In this document: in pieces, positions 7,892-18,704 of the stretch
Numbering within the stretch: position 1 is the stretch's first letter
Layout: each line of letters starts with the position of its first letter
From: Hyphomicrobiales bacterium
GTDB taxonomy: Bacteria > Pseudomonadota > Alphaproteobacteria > Rhizobiales > Methyloligellaceae
Direction of reading: 5' to 3'
DNA length: 64,000 bases
Assembly (NCBI GenBank): GCA_028280515.1
Contig: JANQLP010000253.1
Span: 25,465 to 89,464 of the forward strand
Program-made: the position numbers and the translations under genes
The notes under the pieces: model-generated
Told to the model about the DNA's origin: nothing
Seen by the model: only the letters and a program-made list of their open reading frames with translations
Database searches by the model: none

Positions 7892-8458
7892 TCAGCGTGG
7901 AATCGCGTAAACGCCTGTATAATAAGGATGCAGCCAGAAGAACGCGGCAAAGACCAGAAGGCTGATCGCCAGTCCCCTGATTTCGATTGCCATCGACGGG
8001 ACTGCAGGTTTCGCCCACTCGCCCTCGCGGGCATTGATGGCAAAGATCTCAACCAGGGCCCATATCCCAAGGCCGCCGAACAGGATGATCGAGCGGCTGT
8101 CTCCATTTGAGAGCAGATGGGCGACCGACCAGACAATGAGTCCGGTCAACTGAGGGTGTCGGACGACCTGTTTGATCCGCGTCGGCTGTTTGGCGGCGCC
8201 GAACAGGATGAAGGCCGGGATCATCAGCGCGAACGTGACCGCGTCGGTCCAGAGCGGTGGCCGATACAAGGGGGAGGGCGCTGTCGCCCGCCAACCAACC
8301 ACCATGAGGACGATTGATGTGACGATCAGAACGGTGAACGCGATCTTGTAGCCGTTTTCGCCAAGCGCCGTAACCAACCGTGACCTGAACGGCCGCCCGA
8401 CGCTCGGGATCAAGTGCACGGCACCCCACAGCAGGACACCAAGGCAAAGCCAGAGCAT
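7892..8458 (-). CDS. NnrU family membrane protein
   Basis: A 188-residue integral membrane protein with about five to six segments, starting LCLGVLLWGAVHLIPS. It has the NnrU family pattern HPQLTGLIVWSVAHLLSNGD, in which the His residues and Asn-Gly-Asp are conserved. NnrU is named from denitrifiers, where it accompanies nitric-oxide metabolism; it is also related to isoprenoid/carotene isomerase-type membrane proteins, and the reaction is not settled. It lies 24 bp after the blh stop, so it is probably in the same transcript as the persulfide hydrolase. Confidence 0.85.
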   Translation of the reverse strand: MLWLCLGVLLWGAVHLIPSVGRPFRSRLVTALGENGYKIAFTVLIVTSIVLMVVGWRATAPSPLYRPPLWTDAVTFALMIPAFILFGAAKQPTRIKQVVRHPQLTGLIVWSVAHLLSNGDSRSIILFGGLGIWALVEIFAINAREGEWAKPAVPSMAIEIRGLAISLLVFAAFFWLHPYYTGVYAIPR

Positions 8459-8482
8459 TTCATTCTCCTTGCAGAGACAGGG

Positions 8483-9367
8483 CTACAGCGCGTTGACCGG
8501 TACCTTCAGCATTTCCTTGCCGTCCTCGTCGGTCGGCACCTCGCCGGCGCGCATGTTCACCTGCAGCGAGGGGATAATCAGCTTCGGCATATCGAGCGTT
8601 GCGTCGCGTTCGGTGCGAAGCTTGACGAATTCCTCGCGCGTCTTGCCGCCACCGACATGGATGTTGTTCGCCTTTTCCTCCGCGACAGTCGTCTCCCACT
8701 GGATTTCCCGGCCATTGGGACCGTAGTCATGACACATGAACAGCCGCATGGACTCCGGCAGCGACAGGACCTTCTGGATTGAATCGTAGAGTTCTTCAGC
8801 CGAGCCGCCGGGAAAATCGGCGCGTGCCGATCCGCCGTCCGGCATGAACAGCGTATCGCCCACGAAAGCGGCGTCTCCCACGACATGCACCATGCAGGCC
8901 GGCGTGTGGCCGGGGGTATGGATCGCGAAACACGTCATTTCGCCGATCCGATATGTGTCCCCGTCCTTGAACAAGGCATCGAACTGGCTGCCGTCCCGCT
9001 GAAATTCAGTTCCCTCGTTGAAGACCTTGCCGAACACGTTCTGCACAACGATGATCTTCTCGCCGACGCCGATCTTTCCACCCAGTTTCGACTGGATGTA
9101 AGGGGCGGCGGAGAGATGGTCGGCATGGACATGGGTCTCGATCAGCCATTCGAGCTTGAGATTGTTCGTCTCGATGTAGGCGATGATCTCGTCGGCATGC
9201 TCCGACGTCAGCCGGCCAGACGCGTAGTCGAAGTCCATAACGGAGTCGACGACCGCACAGCTGTTCGACTGCGGGTCCTTGACGACGTAGCTGATCGTGT
9301 TGGTCGCCGGATCAAAGAACGCTTTGACATCCGGTTTGATGTCCAGATTGACGGGGTAGTCGGTCAT
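8483..9367 (-). CDS. blh: Blh-type MBL-fold persulfide dioxygenase / hydrolase
   Basis: A 294-residue metallo-beta-lactamase-fold protein with THVHADH at residues 78-84, GHTP near 155, FVGDTLF, and a late metal ligand in CHDYGPNG. This fits the ETHE1/Blh group that oxidises glutathione persulfide to sulfite and is found in BigR-type operons. AGGAGG precedes the ATG. Downstream is nnrU and upstream on the same strand is a DUF2892 membrane protein, the usual partner in persulfide detoxification operons. The TauE-type exporter at 11618 could remove the sulfite. Confidence 0.88.
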   Translation of the reverse strand: MTDYPVNLDIKPDVKAFFDPATNTISYVVKDPQSNSCAVVDSVMDFDYASGRLTSEHADEIIAYIETNNLKLEWLIETHVHADHLSAAPYIQSKLGGKIGVGEKIIVVQNVFGKVFNEGTEFQRDGSQFDALFKDGDTYRIGEMTCFAIHTPGHTPACMVHVVGDAAFVGDTLFMPDGGSARADFPGGSAEELYDSIQKVLSLPESMRLFMCHDYGPNGREIQWETTVAEEKANNIHVGGGKTREEFVKLRTERDATLDMPKLIIPSLQVNMRAGEVPTDEDGKEMLKVPVNAL

Positions 9368-9529
9368 TGGTTCCTCCTGAGCCAGGGCTTACTCTTTCGG
9401 ACATTTCATGCAAAGGGCCCAGCTGCCGCCGCAAACCCATTCCGCCACAGCGCTGTGCAAACTCGATGCGAGTTATGCGCTGCACCGCGTTGCCGCGCTT
9501 TGATCTGCGACAACTGCCGGCGTGGCTCC

Positions 9530-9742
9530 CTACGCCGGGCAGGTGCGCAGGCCGAGAATCCGGTACAGCGGACAGAAACGGACAGCGGCGGTGGCAACAA
9601 GGATCGCGCCAATGGCGGCGGCCACATACTTGTAGGTAGCGGTGTCGAAAAGCCCGAGCCCACCTGTAAACGGGACGATAATGAGTGCGATACCGATGAT
9701 GAGACGCGCGACACGGTCAACTGTTCCAACGTTGGCTTTCAT
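9530..9742 (-). CDS. DUF2892 small membrane protein (YgaP-like membrane part)
   Basis: A 70-residue protein starting MKANVGTVDRVARLIIGIAL, with two membrane segments and the closing motif CPLYRILGLRTC. This is the DUF2892 pattern NxGxxDRxxRxxxG...CPxYxxxGxxTC. The two Cys near the membrane end may receive sulfane sulfur. In YgaP a similar segment is fused to a rhodanese. ATG at 9742 follows AGGAG by 8 bases. It probably heads the blh-nnrU transcript, 162 bp upstream of blh. Confidence 0.88.
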   Translation of the reverse strand: MKANVGTVDRVARLIIGIALIIVPFTGGLGLFDTATYKYVAAAIGAILVATAAVRFCPLYRILGLRTCPA

Positions 9743-9821
9743 GAGTGAGCTCCTGATGTGCGACAAGATCGGCCTGTCGAAAAAAACGCACCGAGGATAC
9801 GGTTGTGCGCACGTAGGGTCT

Positions 9822-9834
9822 GTGACTTAGTCAC
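9822..9834. promoter_or_regulatory. Palindrome between DUF2892 and crp/fnr genes
   Basis: GTGACTTAGTCAC is a palindrome with a single central base, placed in the 137-bp divergent region between the DUF2892 gene (start 9742, minus) and the Crp/Fnr regulator (start 9880, plus). It is a natural candidate for the operator by which the regulator controls both directions. Confidence 0.6.
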
Positions 9835-9879
9835 CGTTCCGACGCCGAACGGCAAGTCCCATGCAGTGAGGGTTCATTC

Positions 9880-10542
9880 ATGAGTGATACCTGGGTCGAC
9901 CAGTTTTCCGACCTTGCGGTTCTGTCAGCCGAAGACAAAAAACTTCTCTCGGAACGCGCCGTGCAGGTCTCGCTGCCGGCCGGTACGACGGTGTTCGCGC
10001 CGGGCGTTCCCGCGGAGAGTTTCATGCTGGTCCTGGAGGGGACCATTCGCGTTCAGCAGGTCTCTCCGAGCGGAAGGGAGATCGTTCTTTACCGCGTCAC
10101 CGGGGGCGACAGCTGCATCCTGACGACGTCCTGCCTGTTTTCAGGGGAGGCCTATCTCGCGGAAGGCGTCACCGAGACGGACGTAGAGGCGATCGCGATC
10201 CCCAAGGCCGCCTTCGAGGAGGCCATTGCCCGGTCTTCGGGCTTCCGTCAGCTCGTCTTTGCTGACTACTCGGACCGCATCTCCGACATCATGCACGTGG
10301 TGCAGGAGGTGGCGTTCGAGCGGTTGGACAAGCGCCTGGCGCAAAGGCTGTTGGCCCTCGCGGCAACTGAAGATGTGGTCAAGGCGACGCATCAGGACCT
10401 TGCCGCCGAACTGGGAAGCGCGCGCGAAGTCGTCAGCCGCCAGCTGAAGGAACTGCAACGCCGCGGGTGGATATCCGTTTCCCGGGGCGAAATCGCCCTA
10501 ACGCGACGGGACGATCTCGAACGCCTCGCGGCAAGCGAGTAG
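9880..10542 (+). CDS. Crp/Fnr family regulator with paired Cys
   Basis: A 220-residue regulator. Residues about 10-125 form the cyclic-nucleotide-binding-like barrel, a long dimer helix follows, and a winged helix-turn-helix lies at about 165-215 (ATHQDLAAELGSAREVVSRQLKEL). It lacks the N-terminal Cys cluster of FNR. It has Cys79 and Cys85 in DSCILTTSCLFSG within the barrel, which suggests redox or persulfide sensing. It is divergent from the DUF2892-blh-nnrU genes, so control of persulfide detoxification is the likely role. GAGGG precedes the ATG. Confidence 0.85.
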   Translation: MSDTWVDQFSDLAVLSAEDKKLLSERAVQVSLPAGTTVFAPGVPAESFMLVLEGTIRVQQVSPSGREIVLYRVTGGDSCILTTSCLFSGEAYLAEGVTETDVEAIAIPKAAFEEAIARSSGFRQLVFADYSDRISDIMHVVQEVAFERLDKRLAQRLLALAATEDVVKATHQDLAAELGSAREVVSRQLKELQRRGWISVSRGEIALTRRDDLERLAASE

Positions 10543-10616
10543 CAACCGCTGCAATTCTCAAAGACCTCTGGCCACGGCGGACCACGTCGTCTGAACGCGG
10601 CGGGGCATCCGGATAT

Positions 10617-11504
10617 TCAGCCCGCACGCAAATCCTGCTTGAAATCATCGATGATCACCCTCGTCATTGCCTCGACGGCTCTGGGCAGGGGTTTTTGACG
10701 TGTTCTCAGGGTCACGTTCGAATTGACCGGTTCGGGAAACCCGTCTTGTGCGCTCAGGGGCCGGCAGTCGTCGGGCAGCATGCTCCGGGTGAGCACCCCG
10801 ACCGCCAACCCTCCGCTCACTGCGGCCTTGAGGTTGAAATTGTTGTCGCTGGTATAGGCAATACGATAGGTGCGCCTCATCCGCTCAAGCGATCCCAGTG
10901 CCCAGTCTCGCCACCAGCATCCCGGTCCGAATACCGCGACCGGCAAGACGGAGCGCTCGTGAACGAGATGGGCCTTGGAAGTGGCCCAGAACGTCGGGTC
11001 CCGCATCAGAACTCTGCCGCCTTTCTGCCGGGGCCGATCGAGAACAATCGCCAGATCGAGCGCATCCTCCTCCAGCAACTGGTAGAGCCGACCGGAGTGC
11101 GCGCAGGTCACGGCGACCTCGACCTTCGGATTGATATCGGCAAAGCGCCCCAGAATACCGGGGAGATAGGTGGCACCATATTCCGCAAGCAAGCCGATCC
11201 GAACTGATCCGCTCAAGGTTTCGGGGCTGAAATTCGCCGCCGCCCTGTCAAGATGGGCAAGAACCGGCCGCGCGTCCTCAAGGAGCTTTTCGCCGGAGGC
11301 GGAAACCGTCACCGGACCGTTGCCGCGCACGAGCAGGGCAGTGCCCGCCATCGCTTCCAGCCGCTTGATCTGCATGCTGACGGCGGACTGCGTGCGCCCG
11401 ATCTTCTCGGCAGCTTTCGAGAAACTTCCTGTATCGACCACGGCGACAAAGGTCCGCAGAAGATCGCTTTCAAACCGGCCCTGCACGGCGTCGTCCTGTA
11501 TCAA
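10617..11504 (-). CDS. LysR-type transcriptional regulator
   Basis: About 295 residues. The N-terminal helix-turn-helix (DLLRTFVAVVDTGSFSKAAEKIG, then SAVSMQIKRLEA) is standard LysR, followed by a periplasmic-binding-protein-like effector domain. The start is a TTG at 11504; a GTG seven codons later is the alternative. It is divergent from the TauE/SafE exporter gene at 11618. The gap contains ATATCGATAT (11513-11522), which could be part of a LysR box, so it most likely regulates that exporter. Confidence 0.85.
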   Translation of the reverse strand: MIQDDAVQGRFESDLLRTFVAVVDTGSFSKAAEKIGRTQSAVSMQIKRLEAMAGTALLVRGNGPVTVSASGEKLLEDARPVLAHLDRAAANFSPETLSGSVRIGLLAEYGATYLPGILGRFADINPKVEVAVTCAHSGRLYQLLEEDALDLAIVLDRPRQKGGRVLMRDPTFWATSKAHLVHERSVLPVAVFGPGCWWRDWALGSLERMRRTYRIAYTSDNNFNLKAAVSGGLAVGVLTRSMLPDDCRPLSAQDGFPEPVNSNVTLRTRQKPLPRAVEAMTRVIIDDFKQDLRAG

Positions 11505-11512
11505 CCTACGTT

Positions 11513-11522
11513 ATATCGATAT
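11513..11522. promoter_or_regulatory. Palindrome in lysR-tauE intergenic region
   Basis: ATATCGATAT is a perfect 10-bp palindrome starting 9 bp upstream of the LysR start and about 95 bp before the exporter start. LysR regulators commonly bind T-N11-A palindromes in such divergent regions. Confidence 0.4.
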
Positions 11523-11617
11523 CAGAGTTATTCGTTTGAGTGATGTGAGGCAAGCTCCAATACTGGAATGCGCAGGCAGGTCTTGTCCCGGCCGGATGTC
11601 GCAAGGCGCATACAACG

Positions 11618-12379
11618 ATGTTGATGGAACTTCTCTCTGCACTCGAACTCGACGTGACCCGTTTTGCGATCTGTATGGTTGCGGTTCTGGCTGGTGCATA
11701 TCTCAAGGGCTATACGGGCTTCGGCGCGTCGATGCTGTGGGTCACGAGCCTTTCGCTCGTCCTGCCGCCACTCGAAGTGGTGCCCATGGTGTTGTTGTTC
11801 GAGGTCGTAACCAGCATCTTTCTGCTGCCGCGGATCTGGAGCGATATTCGCTGGAATTCCATTCTGCTTCTGCTGATCGGAACCTGGATTGCCACGCCGG
11901 TCGGAATCTATGGTCTGGCAAACCTGCCGCCGAACCCGATCCGCATTGCCCTTGCCGTTGTCGTCTTCGTGGCGGCGATCCTCATTTTGCGTGGGTTCGC
12001 ACTGGAGCGCGAACCGGGCAAGGGGGCGACGTTCGGTGTCGGGATGTCGGCGGGTATTCTCAACGGCAGCATGGGTATCGTCGGCCCGCCCGTGATCCTG
12101 TTCTATTTTTCGTCGCCGATCGGCGTCGTCGCCGGGCGCGCCTCCATCATCGCTTTCTTCATCGGCACGGACACGGTCGGCGCGGGCATGTTTGCGATTC
12201 AGGGATTGCTCGGCGCCGAGATCCTCTGGCGAACGGTGGTGTTTCTGCCGCTTCTGCTCGCCGGCGTGGCGCTTGGCCATCGCGGCTTCGTGGCAACCGA
12301 TGTCGAGACCTTCAAGGAAATCGCGCTGGTCGTACTGATGGTGCTGGCGGCGGGTCTTTTGGTGCGCGCAATTCTCTGA
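11618..12379 (+). CDS. TauE/SafE family membrane transporter (sulfite/sulfonate exporter type)
   Basis: A 253-residue protein with about eight membrane segments and the two Gly-rich repeats of the TauE/SafE family (LAGAYLKGYTGFGASMLW near residue 25; MSAGILNGSMGIVGPPVILF near residue 145). The family exports organosulfur anions or sulfite in several bacteria, but other anions are known too. ATG at 11618 or 11624 may be the start. The persulfide dioxygenase gene lies about 2.3 kb away, and its product sulfite would be a suitable substrate; that link is inference. Confidence 0.82.
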   Translation: MLMELLSALELDVTRFAICMVAVLAGAYLKGYTGFGASMLWVTSLSLVLPPLEVVPMVLLFEVVTSIFLLPRIWSDIRWNSILLLLIGTWIATPVGIYGLANLPPNPIRIALAVVVFVAAILILRGFALEREPGKGATFGVGMSAGILNGSMGIVGPPVILFYFSSPIGVVAGRASIIAFFIGTDTVGAGMFAIQGLLGAEILWRTVVFLPLLLAGVALGHRGFVATDVETFKEIALVVLMVLAAGLLVRAIL

Positions 12380-12578
12380 ACGTAACGGGTTTATTGGAAC
12401 AACGAGCCCTACCTGGACCTCTCCGCGACTGCGTGGCGCGCCGAGGCACGACCGGGTGCAAGGCATTCGCCGATATTGCCGGTGCTCTGATAGAGGTAGC
12501 TGAAGATGGAGCCGAGTTTGCCGGCGCTATAGAGGCGCGGAAGGGAGAAAGGCCACGTATCAACAAGTCCGGCACAGC

Positions 12579-13910
12579 CTAAAGATGTCCCCTGACGGCC
12601 AACGCGGTTGCCAAAACCCGGCATCCTTCTTCAAAGTCTTCCATGTCCATGGCCTCATCCGGATTGTGGCTGCCGTTGGCGTTGCGCACCAAAACCATGC
12701 CGGACGGGATGCCGGCCTTGGCGAACATGGCGGCATCGTGCCCGGCGGTTGCCAATTCAAACGGTTCGTGTCCGAGAGCACGACACGCCTCGCCCAATCC
12801 GGCACGGATTTCTGTGTCGAGAGGACGGGGCGGCGTGCCGGTGGCGGGTCCGAGCTCGAACTTCACATCGCGTTGCGCCTCGATGTCACGGGCATAATGC
12901 GCAACCCGGCGATGAAACTCTTCGATGTCTGAAGCGATCGTGGTGCCGAAATTGAGGGTGAAAGTGACCCTGCCCGGGACCGTCGTCATGCCATGCGCTT
13001 CGGGGTCGGTATAGAACTCACCGACCGTGAGCACAGAGTCTACACTTCCCGCGGCTTCTATCTCCCGCCAGAACTCCTCCAGACGCATCACGAGATCGGC
13101 GGTCGCCAGCACCGCATCGCGCCGGAATGCGCGGGGCACGGCGGCGGAGTGTGCGTTCGTTCCCTCGCAATGGGCAAAAGGATATCTGGCATTCCCGCGA
13201 ACAACAGTGGCAACGGCAACGGGAAGATCGCGCTCTTGGAGCAACGGTCCCTGCTCAATATGCAGTTCATAGTAGGCCGCGACATTCCGGGACGACAGAT
13301 GGGGCGGGTCTGCTCGCAGTTTCCCGGAATCATAGCCAAGCGCGTCGATATGCTGGGCGAGGGTTTTGCCGGTGTCGGTGCGCGTGAGGTCATCGAGCCG
13401 CTCGACCGGCAGCAGGCCGAGCGCGAGGCCGCTGCCGAGATAGGCTGTGCCGAACCAAACGCTTTCCTCACCCCTGATACCCATAACCCGGATGTCCTGC
13501 GCCGGCACGATGTCCAGGCTGCGCAACGCCGCAAGGACCGCGACCCCGGCAACCACGCCCGCCGCACCATCGTAGTTTCCACCCACAGGCACGGAATCGA
13601 GATGCGATCCCATGAGAACCGCTGGACGCGAGCGATCTGGACCGGGAAGGGTTACATACAGATTCCCTGCGGCGTCATGGGCAATTTCGAGACCCAGTTC
13701 GGCCGCTTCGGCACCGATCACGTCCATTGCTGCCTGCTCGCCCGCGCCAAAGGCCTGTCGGGTCACGCCGCAGCCGTCGGCGCTCACCTTCCTGAACTCA
13801 TCGAAGATACGTGCCGCCAAGGGCATGGCGGCAGAAACCGCCGGCGAGAGGCGCGCGATGAAGTCGGCGTCCGGGCGCTGCCCATCCTGGATCAATGGTG
13901 CGTTCGGCAT
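12579..13910 (-). CDS. M20-family N-carbamoyl-amino-acid hydrolase / ureidohydrolase
   Basis: A 443-residue Zn-dependent amidohydrolase of the hydantoinase/carbamoylase group. Metal ligands are visible in order: SHLDSVP (His), GGNYDG (Asp), RGEESVWFG (Glu), ELHIEQG (His) and AGHDAA (His). Family members cleave N-carbamoyl amino acids, beta-ureidopropionate or allantoate, releasing ammonia and CO2; the exact substrate is open. The length is normal for the family. It is divergent from a LysR gene at 14142, its probable regulator. Confidence 0.87.
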   Translation of the reverse strand: MPNAPLIQDGQRPDADFIARLSPAVSAAMPLAARIFDEFRKVSADGCGVTRQAFGAGEQAAMDVIGAEAAELGLEIAHDAAGNLYVTLPGPDRSRPAVLMGSHLDSVPVGGNYDGAAGVVAGVAVLAALRSLDIVPAQDIRVMGIRGEESVWFGTAYLGSGLALGLLPVERLDDLTRTDTGKTLAQHIDALGYDSGKLRADPPHLSSRNVAAYYELHIEQGPLLQERDLPVAVATVVRGNARYPFAHCEGTNAHSAAVPRAFRRDAVLATADLVMRLEEFWREIEAAGSVDSVLTVGEFYTDPEAHGMTTVPGRVTFTLNFGTTIASDIEEFHRRVAHYARDIEAQRDVKFELGPATGTPPRPLDTEIRAGLGEACRALGHEPFELATAGHDAAMFAKAGIPSGMVLVRNANGSHNPDEAMDMEDFEEGCRVLATALAVRGHL

Positions 13911-13955
13911 GGGCCGATGTTGGGAGCGAAACCACGCCGAGTCGAATAATCTTTC

Positions 13956-13971
13956 GCCGATCGGCTATAAT
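13956..13971. promoter_or_regulatory. Palindrome and TATAAT in carbamoylase-lysR intergenic region
   Basis: GCCGATCGGC (13956-13965) is a perfect palindrome followed immediately by TATAAT (13966-13971). It lies in the 231-bp divergent region between the hydrolase (start 13910) and the LysR gene (start 14142), a likely operator-promoter overlap. Confidence 0.45.
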
Positions 13972-14141
13972 ACGAAATTATTGTCCGACCGGACTCCTGG
14001 CTACGCAATCCCGCAATGGTCCCCAGGTCAATTAACAAATGCCCAAGACGGCATCTAAGGTATAAGTTGATTGAATAGCATATGATGAAGCCGTATCCAT
14101 TCCGGAGACTGCGGGCAGGATCGTGAAACAAGGCTCGGCCA

Positions 14142-15023
14142 ATGGTGAACCTGCGACAATTGGAGGTTTTTCGCGCCGTGATGGACGCCGGAACAACCGG
14201 TGCGGCAGCCGAACTCCTCAATATCTCGCAACCGGCCGTCAGCAACATGATCCGGCAGACGGAAGACCAGCTTGGCTTCAAGCTGTTCGAGCGTAGCCGT
14301 GGACGCTTGTGGCGCACCGCTGAAGCTGAAGCGCTCTATCAGGAGACCGAGGACATGTTCATCATGTTCCGCTCTGTCCAGCAAAAAACGGAAGACCTGC
14401 GCGACTCGAAGGTCGGCTCCATTCGCATTGCTGCAACACCAAGTGTCGGGCTTGCCCTCGTTCCTCGCGCCCTGAAGCGCTTTCTCGCCTCAAGACCCAA
14501 GGTACGGGCGACGGTCGATATTCGCGGCAGCGATAGCCTGGTGAAGCATATCGACTCGGGGCTCGCGGAAGTTGCCGTTTCAATGGAACCGCTCGATCAT
14601 CCTTCCGTCACGGCAACGCCGGTCCATATGGGCAACATGGCCTGCGTCATGCCGGCTGACCATCCGCTCACGGAACTCAGCAGCATTCGCCCCTCCGATC
14701 TCGAATCGCACATGTTTGTTGCATTGGGGCGCCATACCCCGCTGGGTGCACTGGTCAAGAGCGCGTTCCGGATGGCAGATGTGCCGTATCGCTGGCAAGT
14801 CGAAACGCGTTACTGCAATGTCGCCTGCGCCATTGCGCTTGAAATTGGCGGGGTGACCATTGTCGATCCCTATACGATCTCCAAGATGCCTCAGGAGGCG
14901 ATGACCGTACGCGCGTTCGTACCGGCGATCGAGGTGAACGCCTATGTCGTGCACTCGGCGATCCGGCCATTGTCGCGCCTTGCGACCAACTTCATTTCAG
15001 ATCTGGAAGCGTCCATTCGTTGA
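14142..15023 (+). CDS. LysR-type transcriptional regulator
   Basis: A 293-residue LysR protein: helix-turn-helix at residues 3-60 (LRQLEVFRAVMDAGTTGAAAELL, SQPAVSNMIRQTE) and a C-terminal ligand domain with RIAATPSVGLALVPRAL. It is oriented away from the carbamoylase gene, the usual arrangement for a local activator; its ligand may be the carbamoyl amino acid or a product. Confidence 0.88.
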   Translation: MVNLRQLEVFRAVMDAGTTGAAAELLNISQPAVSNMIRQTEDQLGFKLFERSRGRLWRTAEAEALYQETEDMFIMFRSVQQKTEDLRDSKVGSIRIAATPSVGLALVPRALKRFLASRPKVRATVDIRGSDSLVKHIDSGLAEVAVSMEPLDHPSVTATPVHMGNMACVMPADHPLTELSSIRPSDLESHMFVALGRHTPLGALVKSAFRMADVPYRWQVETRYCNVACAIALEIGGVTIVDPYTISKMPQEAMTVRAFVPAIEVNAYVVHSAIRPLSRLATNFISDLEASIR

Positions 15024-15065
15024 GCATCTCGGCAAGCGAAAGCGTTCACCGGCGCCAACCAAAAA

Positions 15066-15093
15066 CGGCGCCCCGGGATGTTCCGGGACGCCG
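15066..15093. terminator. GC-rich hairpin between lysR and katG
   Basis: CGGCGCCCCGGGA and TCCGGGACGCCG form a stem with one mismatch and a bulge around a short loop. It lies between the converging ends of lysR (15023) and katG (15153), the expected place for a bidirectional terminator. The A-run at 15061-15065 gives U residues for the minus-strand katG transcript. Confidence 0.65.
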
Positions 15094-15152
15094 CGTCGCA
15101 TTTGTAAGCAGGAGGCTACGTTTGGCGTGCCTCCCGAGCCGGTCCGCAAGCC

Positions 15153-18002
<2,850 letters not shown>

Positions 18003-18704
18003 ATGAGTTCAACCACCGCGATGGCACATATTGTCGGCGAGGTGCGCGCAACCCTGCGCGAGACGGTGCAAGCGACGACATATGGTCCGTTGATCTGGGC
18101 GCTGACACTGTTGCCGCCGCTGGCGCTGATGATCGGTGTTGCCGTCCAGCCCTGGGTCGACCCCGGCGATCTGCTGCGCGATCCACTTGCCGTTGCTGAA
18201 ACGGTCGACAGGTGCTGCAAGGTCTATCACGGAGCCGTTTCCAGTCTTGGTGTGTTGCTGTGGGCTGCGGCCGCTGCGGTGTGTTTGTTTGCCGCTGCAG
18301 TTCTCTACACGCTTGCCCGGCCAATGGCCGAAGTGGTGTTCATGGCGTCAGCCGGGTTGTTGACCGGACTGTTCACGGTCGACGACCTTTTTCTCGTTCA
18401 TGACAACATTCTGCCGGCGTTCGGTGTTTCACAGCCCGTGACCTATGCGGCTTACGGGCTTTGCGGCATCACGTATCTTCTTCTCTCCTGGCGGCAGATC
18501 CTGAAATGCCGTTATGGGCTGCTGGCGGTCGCCATCGCGCTGCTCGCGGTCAGTGTTGTCGTCGACTCCCTGTTTCACAGCGATCATCCCGCACGCATTC
18601 TGATCGAGGACGGCGCGAAGCTCGGCGGGATCTTCGCATGGGCGTCCTTTCACGCGACGGCGGCGTGGCAATTGCTCGTCCGCAGTTCCAGGGCCGTGCG
18701 ATGA
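18003..18704 (+). CDS. Polytopic membrane protein, first gene of envelope operon
   Basis: A 233-residue protein with about six membrane segments. Acidic and His residues sit at segment edges: TVDDLFLVHDNILP, VVDSLFHSDHP, and EDGAKLGGIFAWASFH. This arrangement recalls membrane metallohydrolases of the ceramidase/PAQR kind, but no signature is complete, so function is not assigned. GAGGGAGG precedes ATG 18003. The stop overlaps the ATG of the ATP-grasp gene by 4 bp, tying it to the following three genes. Confidence 0.8.
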   Translation: MSSTTAMAHIVGEVRATLRETVQATTYGPLIWALTLLPPLALMIGVAVQPWVDPGDLLRDPLAVAETVDRCCKVYHGAVSSLGVLLWAAAAAVCLFAAAVLYTLARPMAEVVFMASAGLLTGLFTVDDLFLVHDNILPAFGVSQPVTYAAYGLCGITYLLLSWRQILKCRYGLLAVAIALLAVSVVVDSLFHSDHPARILIEDGAKLGGIFAWASFHATAAWQLLVRSSRAVR

